Shown one piece after another: positions 34,632-41,836 of a stretch of 64,000 nt of DNA. The stretch's first letter is position 1; each line of letters opens with the position of its first letter. The DNA is from Phycisphaerales bacterium (GTDB taxonomy: Bacteria; Planctomycetota; Phycisphaerae; Phycisphaerales; SM1A02). The notes under the pieces are model-generated. The model ran no database searches and was not told the DNA's origin. It saw nothing but the letters and a program-made list of their open reading frames with translations. The stretch covers positions 1,615 through 65,614 of the forward strand of contig JABABM010000008.1 of assembly GCA_014238205.1 (NCBI GenBank), given 5' to 3'. The translations under genes and the position numbers were made by a program.

Positions 34632-35651
34632 GTGGCCGAGATCATCCTTCATCCAGAGGTCGAAGCCGCGCTGGCCGCTGCCTCTCCGATCGTTCTCCTG
34701 GAAACAGCTGTTCTGACGGCAGGCATGCCTGATGCACCATGGCGTGACGAATGGGCACTCGATGCACTGGAAACTGCAGTCCCCGGATGGGATCCAACCG
34801 TATCACTGGCGCTGGAACTAGGTCGACGGATGGAAGCCTCCGTCCGTGACCATGGGGCCATACCGTGTACGACCGCCATCATTGATGGAAATCTGCACCT
34901 GGGCCTTGAGCAGGAGTCACTTGCAAGACTCATCAAGCGTGGCCACGGCGCAAAGGCGAGCATGACGTCCATTGCGCATGTCATGCAAGCCGGTCGATGT
35001 GCCGGGACGACTGTCTCCGGAGCACTCCTGGCATGCAGGGTACTGAACCATTGCCACGATGAAGACGCCAGTTGGGCACCAACTCTGGCCACAGGAGGCA
35101 TCGGTGGTGTCCACCGCAACTGGCAGGACTCTCCGGATGTCTCCGTGGATCTCCATGCAATGTCGACAACAAGAGCCTGCATCGTCGCATCTGGAAGCAA
35201 ATCGATCCTTGACACGTCTGCGACGCTCGAAGTACTTGAATCACGTGGAGTGCCGGTGCTGGGCTGGCAGACTGACCGATGGCCTGCGTTCATCACGAAA
35301 ACCCAGAGTGAGGCACCACGAATCACCCGCGTCGAAGATGCAGCGGAAGTAAAGCGCACCTGTTCAACTCAATGGGATGTATTGAATCTGGAAGCCTCCA
35401 TCCTCCTTGCCAATCCTCTTGATGATGCTCTGGCTCTGGATACACAGTTGCACGATCAGCACGCAAGTGCTGCAGAACATGCAGCTGCTGATCGGAATGC
35501 AACAGGCATAGATCGAACCCCGTTTCTCCTGGGCTACATGGCCGACGCCACGCAAGGCCGATCTGTCGCAGCGAACCTCGCCCTTCTTCTCGACAACGCC
35601 TCCCGGGCTGCGGAGATATCCTGCCTCCTCGCAGGGCCACACCTCGCTTGA
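34632..35651 (+). CDS. psuG: Pseudouridine-5'-phosphate glycosidase
   Basis: Cleaves pseudouridine 5'-phosphate to uracil and ribose 5-phosphate in RNA salvage. The 339 residues show IVLLETAVLTAG (catalytic Glu region), CTTAIIDG, KRGHGAKAS (Lys), TTVSGALLACR, ATGGIGGVHR, GSKSILDTSATLEVLESRGVP (split here: the Lys in GSKSILD forms the Schiff base in E. coli PsuG) and an Asn/Ala-rich late loop. The start shown has the codon GTG at 34632. It is probably cotranscribed with the helicase (8-base gap). No pseudouridine kinase (psuK) is adjacent. The rho gene follows after 186 bases. Confidence 0.93.
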   Translation: MAEIILHPEVEAALAAASPIVLLETAVLTAGMPDAPWRDEWALDALETAVPGWDPTVSLALELGRRMEASVRDHGAIPCTTAIIDGNLHLGLEQESLARLIKRGHGAKASMTSIAHVMQAGRCAGTTVSGALLACRVLNHCHDEDASWAPTLATGGIGGVHRNWQDSPDVSVDLHAMSTTRACIVASGSKSILDTSATLEVLESRGVPVLGWQTDRWPAFITKTQSEAPRITRVEDAAEVKRTCSTQWDVLNLEASILLANPLDDALALDTQLHDQHASAAEHAAADRNATGIDRTPFLLGYMADATQGRSVAANLALLLDNASRAAEISCLLAGPHLA

Positions 35652-35660
35652 AATCCAACC

Positions 35661-35689
35661 TTGACACCCCCCCCTCGGGCTGTTCTACT
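35661..35689 (+). promoter_or_regulatory. Candidate promoter of rho
   Basis: TTGACA (35661-35666), a 17-base spacer containing a C-run, and TCTACT (35684-35689) match a sigma-70-type promoter (6/6 and 4/6). It would leave a leader of about 145 bases before rho, where Rho genes are often autoregulated. Confidence 0.4.
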
Positions 35690-35837
35690 CTGCCTGTGGA
35701 TACGGGTCGCTCCTGGTGGGCTGACTCGGCTCCGCATCAACCAGTGAAACACCAGAACTCTTCCCTGGATTCACGGCGAGTCCTGCATTCCTGCACCGTG
35801 CAGCCTGCAGCAGAGTCGATCCAACACGAGACCTTGC

Positions 35838-36968
35838 ATGAGCACGACGTGCACCGGCATACTTGAATGGCTTTCCGCCACCGAATGTCGAATTCGACAG
35901 TTCGACAACGGGATCATCAAGGACAGCAATGATCCGCTCGTCCCGCCACAGATCTCGGAGGAGTACGGCCTGAAACCAGCCCAGGAAGTTACCGCAACGG
36001 TCGTGGAGAAGAGGCCCCGGCGACGCTCCGGGCGGAAGCGTGGCTCACCACGCCCCGTCGTGGAAACGATTCTCTCCATCGAAGGGCTTGACCCCGAGGA
36101 AGCAACCGACCGAACCTCGTTCGAAGACCTCACGGCAATCGACCCTCAACCAAGGCTGTCCCTCGAGCACCCCGGCTGCCCACCCGCCTGCAGGCTCATC
36201 GATCTCTTCTGCCCACTGGGATATGGAACAAGGGGACTCATTGTTGCTCCGCCAAAAGCAGGCAAGACGATCCTTCTCCAGAACATAGCCTCAGGCATCA
36301 AGATCAATCATCCCGAGGTCGAACTGGTTGCACTTTTGATTGATGAACGACCGGAGGAGGTCACGGACTTCCGTCGAAATGTGCCTGCTCATGTTCTTGC
36401 ATCATCAAACGACCAGGACATCGATCGCCATATCGAACTTGGAATGCTGGCGATAGACAGGGCCAAGCGCATGCTCGAAATGGGGCATGACGTCGTCGTG
36501 CTGCTGGACTCGCTGACCCGGCTTGGTCGTGCATTCAACAACTCGCGTACCTATGCCAACAGTGGTCGAACAATGACCGGGGGTCTCGATTCAAAGGCCC
36601 TCGAGATTCCCAAGCAACTCTTCGGATCCGCACGAAATGCCGAGGGAGGCGGGTCGTTGACCATCATTGCCACGTGCCTCATCGATACGGGCTCAAGAGC
36701 CGACCAGATCATCTACGAGGAATTCAAGGGAACCGGGAACATGGAACTCATTCTAGATCGTTCCATTTCCGAACAGCGGCTCTTCCCCGCTATCAACCTT
36801 GCCGCATCAGGGACAAGGAAGGAAGACCTGTTGATGCCCGAGCAGGAACTGAAGACCGTAACGGCACTTCGAAGACGCTTGATCAACATGAAGCCTCCGA
36901 CCCAGATCGAGCAGTTGCTTGGCGCCCTGCAACGATTCGAGACCAACGAAGACCTGGTCAAGGGGTAA
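35838..36968 (+). CDS. rho: Transcription termination factor Rho, short and divergent N-terminus
   Basis: Hexameric RNA-dependent ATPase that ends transcription. The motor domain is clear: Walker A APPKAGKT (about 137-144), Walker B VVVLLDSLTR, the Q-loop SGRTMTGGLDSKAL, and IYEEFKGTGNMEL. The protein is 376 residues against about 420 in E. coli. It lacks the N-terminal helix bundle, and the cold-shock-like domain lacks the usual GFGFLR primary RNA-binding motif (it has ATECRIRQF there), with a basic insertion RPRRRSGRKRGS at 59-70. No earlier in-frame start is convincing. RNA loading may therefore differ. Confidence 0.93.
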   Translation: MSTTCTGILEWLSATECRIRQFDNGIIKDSNDPLVPPQISEEYGLKPAQEVTATVVEKRPRRRSGRKRGSPRPVVETILSIEGLDPEEATDRTSFEDLTAIDPQPRLSLEHPGCPPACRLIDLFCPLGYGTRGLIVAPPKAGKTILLQNIASGIKINHPEVELVALLIDERPEEVTDFRRNVPAHVLASSNDQDIDRHIELGMLAIDRAKRMLEMGHDVVVLLDSLTRLGRAFNNSRTYANSGRTMTGGLDSKALEIPKQLFGSARNAEGGGSLTIIATCLIDTGSRADQIIYEEFKGTGNMELILDRSISEQRLFPAINLAASGTRKEDLLMPEQELKTVTALRRRLINMKPPTQIEQLLGALQRFETNEDLVKG

Positions 36969-36972
36969 TACC

Positions 36973-38445
36973 ATGGCACGTTCAGGCAATGCAAAGGCCA
37001 TTGCCACGCTTCTCTATTCAGGCGCCCTGGCCGAGGCAGTCGCTGCATGTGAGGAGTCTCTTCAGAGGCACCCGAATGATGATGAGGTCCTTGCCCTGCA
37101 CGGACAGTCTCTTGCCCAACTTCGACGAAGAGATGAGGCCATGGCCAGCATCATGAAGGCCATCCGGCTTGAGCCGAAGCGACCCGAATACACCACGCTC
37201 CTTGGCGAGTTGTACATGAACAGTGGTCGCTACCGGGATGCGCTCATTCAATACGACAGGGCGATCAAGTCGCACCCCCTGTATGACCCCGCCTGGGCAG
37301 GAAAGGCTTCGACCTATCTTCGGATGAGCAAGCCGGAGAAGGCTCGAAAGGTCATAGAGCAACGTGTCGAATCCGATGACATCACGCCATCAATAGCAGT
37401 GCTCCATGCACGCGTGCTGGTCAAACTGGATGAAGCCGATACTGCAGTGGAAGTCCTTCAACCCTATCTGGATGACACGTCCATCCCTATTGAAAACCAG
37501 CGAAGCGTCTGGTTCACACTTGGAAGTGCCCACGAGAAGGCTGACCGGCTCCCTGGTGCATTCGAGGCGTATTCGAACGCCAACGGTTTGATTGGCAAAC
37601 GTTGGAACAGAACGATGCAGGCCGGCATGCATGATCTGACAGCCGAGCAGTGCAGCCGAGCCGAACTGCAGGGAGGCGCACGCTCTGGAGCAGATGGCTC
37701 GCGGATGGTGTTCATTGTTGGGCTGCCTCGTTGTGGATCTACACTCACAGAGCAGATCCTTCACAGCCACGAGAAGGCTCATGGCATTGGGGAATCTGAA
37801 CTGCTGCCGATCATCGCTGCCCGATTCCATGAGCACGGTGAAGATGGAACTCCTCGTCCGATGTCGATGAAGGACCTTGATGGAGAATCGCTCACCGCTG
37901 CAGCAATGGAATACCTCGAGAAGGCGACACTCAATGCAGGAGATGCCGCCAGGGTCATCGACAAGCAACTGGGCAACTACCTCTACCTGGGTTTCATTGA
38001 GAAAGCCTTTCCTGGAGCACGAATCATCCATTGCAGAAGAAACCCGATGGACCAGTGCCTCTCGGCCTGGTCAAGGCAGTTCCCCCCGGGCACGAACGCG
38101 TGGGCCGATGAACTGGAGTCGGCAGGTGAGCTGTACTGCATGTACGAGGGCCTCATGGATCACTGGCGAAATACCCTGTCCGCCCCGATGCTCGAACTTC
38201 GATACGAAGATCTCGTCCAGGACACGGAAACCCTCTCGAAACGGATCATTGAGTTCTGCGACCTGGAATGGGACCCGGCATGCCTCAAGTTCTGGGAGAA
38301 CAAGAGGACTGTCCTGACAATGAGCAGCGACCAGGTGCGGCAGCCCATCTACGACACGGCCCGGAACCGACATCGAGCGTGGGGTGAACTGCTTGACCCC
38401 CTGGCAGGTGCCCTCGGCGGCGCAGTCGAACGATACGGTTCCTGA
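36973..38445 (+). CDS. TPR-sulfotransferase fusion
   Basis: A 490-residue protein. Residues 1-210 form about five tetratricopeptide repeats (for example YTTLLGELYMNSGRYRDALIQ). The rest is a sulfotransferase domain with the PAPS phosphosulfate loop VGLPRCGSTLTEQIL (about 249-263), the IIHCRRNPMDQCLS 3'-phosphate motif and LRYEDLV. This architecture is common in bacteria; the acceptor may be a protein or glycan. The ATG at 36973 lies 4 bases after the rho stop, and AAGGGG is the ribosome site. An earlier in-frame ATG at 36919 lies inside rho and adds 18 residues. It is a second user of PAPS besides the one at 17305. Confidence 0.92.
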   Translation: MARSGNAKAIATLLYSGALAEAVAACEESLQRHPNDDEVLALHGQSLAQLRRRDEAMASIMKAIRLEPKRPEYTTLLGELYMNSGRYRDALIQYDRAIKSHPLYDPAWAGKASTYLRMSKPEKARKVIEQRVESDDITPSIAVLHARVLVKLDEADTAVEVLQPYLDDTSIPIENQRSVWFTLGSAHEKADRLPGAFEAYSNANGLIGKRWNRTMQAGMHDLTAEQCSRAELQGGARSGADGSRMVFIVGLPRCGSTLTEQILHSHEKAHGIGESELLPIIAARFHEHGEDGTPRPMSMKDLDGESLTAAAMEYLEKATLNAGDAARVIDKQLGNYLYLGFIEKAFPGARIIHCRRNPMDQCLSAWSRQFPPGTNAWADELESAGELYCMYEGLMDHWRNTLSAPMLELRYEDLVQDTETLSKRIIEFCDLEWDPACLKFWENKRTVLTMSSDQVRQPIYDTARNRHRAWGELLDPLAGALGGAVERYGS

Positions 38446-38462
38446 TTGCGCCAGTACTCGAA

Positions 38463-38497
38463 GTAAAAGAAATCGCCCCGAGCAAGCTCGGGGCGAT
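38463..38497 (-). terminator. Terminator between TPR-sulfotransferase and PEP-CTERM-like gene 1
   Basis: ATCGCCCCGAGC (38472-38483) pairs perfectly with GCTCGGGGCGAT (38486-38497). Read on the minus strand it is followed by TTCTTTTACTT, so it mainly ends the minus-strand gene; it may also end the convergent one. A (GT)7 run (38499-38512) lies next to it, and an identical (GT)7 run (39600-39613) follows the terminator of the next paralogue. Confidence 0.8.
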
Positions 38498-38562
38498 CGT
38501 GTGTGTGTGTGTGGTGCGACTGCTGGTCAACAAGACCCAGTCGCGGAGCAGGATAAACCTGC

Positions 38563-39201
38563 TCAGGCGCGGCGGCGTCTACGACCAGCGATGCCAGCGA
38601 GACCCAGCAGGGCGAGAGCGCCCGGAGCTGGAAGCCACTGGTCATTAGCTGACCATGTATTGCCGTCTGCATCCTTGCCTTGGAAGTTGAGACTTCCATA
38701 GAGGTCTGAATCAGAGCCTCCACCGGAAAGCGTCAACTGGGCAATAAGAACTCTACCACCGTTTTCTGCACCCTGAGCATCGTCAGGAGTGACATACCAC
38801 GAACCATTGGACGTGGTTACTTCGTCACCGAAGGCTGAGAAATCGACACCCTGCTGTGCAACTACATTTCCGCCGTCACTGTCAGCCAGGCCAATCGTGA
38901 CCCAACTGTCGTGAATTAGACTTGGAAATGCGCCGTACAGCAATGGATTGATGTTGGTGGACATGTTGCCACCAAAAGCATTCTGGTAGAGGGCTGCCCC
39001 TCCAAGATGCAGTGGGTTGTCTGCGCTGCCAAAGACAGCGTCAAGACGCGCACCTGCGTCAAGGTCCACGTAGATTCGGTACGTATCGCCGTAAGCGGAT
39101 TGCGCATGCAAATCAGCTGACATACCTTGGTATGCAGCAGATGCGGTGCCCGCTAAGAGCAACATCCCGACTCCGGAACCAACCGAAATCATTCTGTTCA
39201 T
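38563..39201 (-). CDS. PEP-CTERM-like secreted protein (family member 1)
   Basis: A 212-residue exported protein. Signal peptide (VGSGVGMLLLAGTASA), a beta-rich body (DTYRIYVDLDAGARLDAVFG, SWVTIGLADSDGGN, SWYVTPDDAQG), and a C-terminal sorting signal WLPAPGALALLGLAGIAG followed by RRRRRA, the Phycisphaerae form of PEP-CTERM. Such proteins are usually anchored and cut by an exosortase. GGGAGGAAAC precedes the ATG at 39201. It is the first of three tandem relatives, and the middle of the gene is nearly identical to that of member 2. Each has its own terminator. Confidence 0.88.
   Translation of the reverse strand: MNRMISVGSGVGMLLLAGTASAAYQGMSADLHAQSAYGDTYRIYVDLDAGARLDAVFGSADNPLHLGGAALYQNAFGGNMSTNINPLLYGAFPSLIHDSWVTIGLADSDGGNVVAQQGVDFSAFGDEVTTSNGSWYVTPDDAQGAENGGRVLIAQLTLSGGGSDSDLYGSLNFQGKDADGNTWSANDQWLPAPGALALLGLAGIAGRRRRRA
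38770..39180. repeat. Near-identical duplicated segment, copy 1
   Basis: This stretch matches 39875-40285 at an offset of 1105 bases with only scattered differences (three in a 165-base sample). Identity stops near the signal-peptide start on one side and falls off gradually toward the 3' ends of the genes, which suggests a recombination tract within the paralogues. Confidence 0.85.
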
Positions 39202-39423
39202 GAGATAGTTTCCTCCCTCTCTGTACAGAGTTAGTAGTGCGCAGCCCTTCTCATTCAGGAGGTCTTGTACCAGCCATGTGCGCCACCGTCTGCACACCAG
39301 CACGGCGGACCAGTACCGCCTCCAACATTTTCTTCCACCCCCCAAGTTATCTCAGCCGACTGTCTCGTCAATGGCAAACTCCGTATTCATTCTCAATTTC
39401 TGGCCATTACCAAATCGCTGATT

Positions 39424-39443
39424 AACAGGCTTTAAAGCCTGTT
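39424..39443. promoter_or_regulatory. Perfect 20-base palindrome, candidate operator
   Basis: AACAGGCTTTAAAGCCTGTT is fully self-complementary, without a spacer loop. It lies about 225 bases upstream of PEP-CTERM-like gene 1. It could be a dimer-binding operator. No T-run follows, so a terminator is unlikely. I did not find an equal palindrome upstream of members 2 and 3. Confidence 0.4.
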
Positions 39444-39560
39444 GACCTTGGATAAAGACCTCTCCAAAGGCCATTACAACTCGAGTTCAACCTGTCAACA
39501 TCTATTTTGAAAGTGAAGTCGCGTTTACATGCTCTTCAAGGCCATGTGCATCCATTCGTC

Positions 39561-39598
39561 ACTAAAAGAAATCGCCCTGGGACATGCCCAGGGCGATT
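39561..39598 (-). terminator. Terminator after PEP-CTERM-like gene 2
   Basis: ATCGCCCTGGG (39571-39581) pairs with CCCAGGGCGAT (39587-39597). On the minus strand the T-rich TTCTTTTAGT follows. An identical (GT)7 run lies on its gene side, as for member 1. Confidence 0.85.
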
Positions 39599-39667
39599 CG
39601 TGTGTGTGTGTGTGAACGTGACCTGTTGCCTACGAGGCTAAATCACGTCGAACGATCACATGACCGT

Positions 39668-40306
39668 TCAGGCGCGACGTCGCCGGTGACCGGCGATCCC
39701 CGCAAGACCCAGAAGGGCAAGTGCCCCAGGTGCTGGGAGCCACTGATTCGTTGCACCCCAGTTGCTTCCATCAGCAGTCTTGCCTTGGAAGTTGAGGTTG
39801 CCATACAGATCAGCATCTGTTCCACCACCGGAAATCGTCAACTGGGCAATCAATACCCTGCCACCGACTTCTTCACCCTGAGCATCGTCAGGAGTGACAT
39901 ACCACGAACCATTGGACGTGGTTACTTCGTCACCGAAGGCTGTGAAATCGACACCCTGCTGTGCAAGTACATTTCCGCCGTCACTGTCAGCCAGGCCAAT
40001 CGTGACCCAACTGTCGTGAACTAGACTTGGAAATGCGCCGTACAGCAATGGATTGATGTTGGTGGACATGTTGCCACCAAATGCATTCTGGTAGAGGGCT
40101 GCCCCTCCAAGATGCAGTGGGTTGTCTGCGCTGCCAAAGACAGCGTCAAGACGCGCACCCGCGTCAAGGTCCACGTAGATTCGGTACGTATCGCCGTAAG
40201 CGGATTGCGCATGCAAATCAGCTGACATACCTTGGTATGCAGCAGATGCGGTGCCCGCTAAGAGCAACATCCCGACTCCGGAACCACATAGGTAATAGGT
40301 CTTCAT
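39668..40306 (-). CDS. PEP-CTERM-like secreted protein (family member 2)
   Basis: 212 residues, the same length as member 1. It differs at the first seven residues (MKTYYLC against MNRMISV), is almost identical from GSGVGM to the NGSWYVTPDDAQG block, and then diverges up to the C-terminal signal LPAPGALALLGLAGIAG + HRRRRA. The start is ATG 40306 (AGGAG about 9 bases upstream); the frame extends six codons further. One Arg of the terminal cluster is His here. The gene has its own terminator and an upstream region unlike that of member 1, so it may be expressed separately. Confidence 0.88.
   Translation of the reverse strand: MKTYYLCGSGVGMLLLAGTASAAYQGMSADLHAQSAYGDTYRIYVDLDAGARLDAVFGSADNPLHLGGAALYQNAFGGNMSTNINPLLYGAFPSLVHDSWVTIGLADSDGGNVLAQQGVDFTAFGDEVTTSNGSWYVTPDDAQGEEVGGRVLIAQLTISGGGTDADLYGNLNFQGKTADGSNWGATNQWLPAPGALALLGLAGIAGHRRRRA
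39875..40285. repeat. Near-identical duplicated segment, copy 2
   Basis: The counterpart of 38770-39180. Differences include one in the codon that gives Val instead of Ile (SLVHDSW), a few third-position changes and a run of changes toward the 3' end of the gene. Confidence 0.85.
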
Positions 40307-40755
40307 TGACCGTCTCCTCTTCACTAGAAACTGCAGTTATGTGCGAGGTTCTTCTCTCAGAGGTGTCAGCAGATCGGGTCACCACCAGGTTCGCACTGGC
40401 TGGCGGATCACACGATCACACCTCATCGCTTCCAGTAGTGAAGATACCCCCGTATCGGGCTTGGTCAAGTTGCTGTAAGCACACAAGTGAAACAAGGGGC
40501 GATATTTAAAGCCCGACTTGAAATTACGACCTTAAGACTATTGCAAAGGCATTTTTATCTTTCTTTGAATGTGATTTCGCTGTGGATGACAGGTGTGATC
40601 TTGGTGAATTCACCAGACTTCGCCTGGCATTCTCCACGTGTCCAAAGCCCGAGCTTTCAACTGAAAAAAGACATCGCCCCGGCCAAAGGCCGGGGCGATG
40701 CAGTACTTCAGAGTGAAGCTGATGTCTTCCCTGGGGAAGGCACCGCTTGCCGCAC
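40307..40755. other. Intergenic region between PEP-CTERM-like genes 2 and 3
   Basis: 449 bases. It holds the upstream region of member 2 and the terminator of member 3 near 40662-40700. No gene or known RNA is apparent; an AT-rich patch lies at about 40500-40600. Confidence 0.6.
40661..40700 (-). terminator. Terminator after PEP-CTERM-like gene 3
   Basis: CATCGCCCCGGCC (40672-40684) pairs perfectly over 13 bases with GGCCGGGGCGATG (40688-40700), loop AAA. On the minus strand TCTTTTTTCAG follows: a strong intrinsic terminator. Confidence 0.9.
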
Positions 40756-41409
40756 TCAGGCGCGACGTCGACGACGTCCTGCGACACCAGCAAGACCCAG
40801 AAGGGCCAATGCACCAGGTGCGGGCAGTGCGAACTCGTACGAGACGCTCTCAGCGGTCCAGTTGCTTCCATCGGCGTTCTTGCCCTGCATGGAAACGGTG
40901 CCCACGAGGAGGGAATCGCTGCCTGAGGTCGTAAACTGCGCGATAAGGACGCGTCCGCCAACTTCCTGACCCTGGGCATCATCCGGGGTGACGTAGAAAG
41001 AACCATCGCTGGTGCTTGTTTCGTCGGCTCCGAAGTTCATGCCGATGTCGGAAAGTGCGTTGTCTACTTGGTCTTCAAGGCCGATCGTGACCCAGCTGTC
41101 ATAGACAAGACTGGGAAACGCGGAATAAAGAGCCGGGTTGATCGCTGCGGAGGTATTTCCTCCGAACGAGTTCTGGTAGAGCGAGCTAGTTGTGCCCATG
41201 CTCAACGGATTGGAACCATTGCCGTAGACCGCATCAAGACGATCGCCAGCACCCAATTCCGCATAGATTCGAGCTGTCCAGTGGCCAGAAATGCCATCCG
41301 CCATATTAGACGTAACGTCATAACTCAGGCCATTGAGAGCAGCACCGGCAGCCGAAGCAAGGAGGAGGGATGCTCCACCAGCCAGGACTGATACATGCTT
41401 TACATTCAT
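40756..41409 (-). CDS. PEP-CTERM-like secreted protein (family member 3)
   Basis: 217 residues. Signal peptide MNVKHVSVLAGGASLLLASA, a body with the same blocks as members 1 and 2 (YAELGAGDRLDAVYG, SWVTIGLED, FYVTPDDAQGQEVGGRVLIAQF) and the C-terminal LPAPGALALLGLAGVAG + RRRRRA signal. It is clearly homologous but much more diverged, so it was duplicated earlier. The ATG at 41409 has AGAAAGG upstream; the frame runs 18 codons further. The function of the family is unknown. Expression could be high, given the strong private terminators. Confidence 0.88.
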   Translation of the reverse strand: MNVKHVSVLAGGASLLLASAAGAALNGLSYDVTSNMADGISGHWTARIYAELGAGDRLDAVYGNGSNPLSMGTTSSLYQNSFGGNTSAAINPALYSAFPSLVYDSWVTIGLEDQVDNALSDIGMNFGADETSTSDGSFYVTPDDAQGQEVGGRVLIAQFTTSGSDSLLVGTVSMQGKNADGSNWTAESVSYEFALPAPGALALLGLAGVAGRRRRRA

Positions 41410-41836
41410 GGTAGTTACCTTTCTCTTCTCAACATCGAACCTTGGATCCAAAGTGTTACCCACCCACTACTTCCTACTCTCGAGTTGGGACTCTCAATCA
41501 TGTGTCCCGTAGGAGCATCTGCTTCAGGCGTGCGACCGGTTCGTCCAAAAGCCGCCTGCCTTCCCACAAAACCAGTTGGGTAGTGTTGTGAACAGGTCAT
41601 TAAACGTGTTGTCATAGGAGTTTGCAAGTCCTATTTACGCAGTCCATCAAGCAATCTCCGCATTTGAAATTACCCCCCAGAGGTGGTCAGTCAAGTTTGT
41701 TTTTGGAAGCAGGAGCCTAATTTCTGCCCATCAACCCACCTGAAAGGGCAAAAAAACCGCGACAAGCCCTACAAACCGACCCCTTTGCCCATTCCAAATC
41801 ACTGCATCCCCCTTCAAAACTGTCCTGTATTGAGCT
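41410..41836. other. Intergenic region between PEP-CTERM-like gene 3 and miaB
   Basis: 427 bases upstream of member 3 and downstream of miaB, both on the minus strand. It should carry the member 3 promoter and the miaB 3' end. It has a C-rich and A-rich half (about 41660-41830) and no frame with coding character. I recognise no riboswitch or small RNA. Confidence 0.6.

Larger units (their letters stand above)
39202..39667. other. Intergenic region between PEP-CTERM-like genes 1 and 2
   Basis: 466 bases. It holds the upstream region of member 1, a perfect 20-base palindrome (39424-39443) and the terminator and (GT)7 run after member 2. I see no gene. The region is AT-richer than its surroundings around 39360-39540. 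Confidence 0.6.

Noticed and set aside
34649-35359. 236-residue minus-strand frame opposite psuG
   Set aside because: psuG has full-length family signatures; the antisense frame is a codon-bias artefact.
36919-36972. Upstream start of the TPR-sulfotransferase within rho
   Set aside because: ATG 36973 has a good ribosome site and lies just after the rho stop; the longer start adds an unlikely N-terminus.
38499-38512. (GT)7 run as a phase-variation tract
   Set aside because: It lies outside any coding frame, next to a terminator, and the two copies have equal length; it was probably copied along with the gene.
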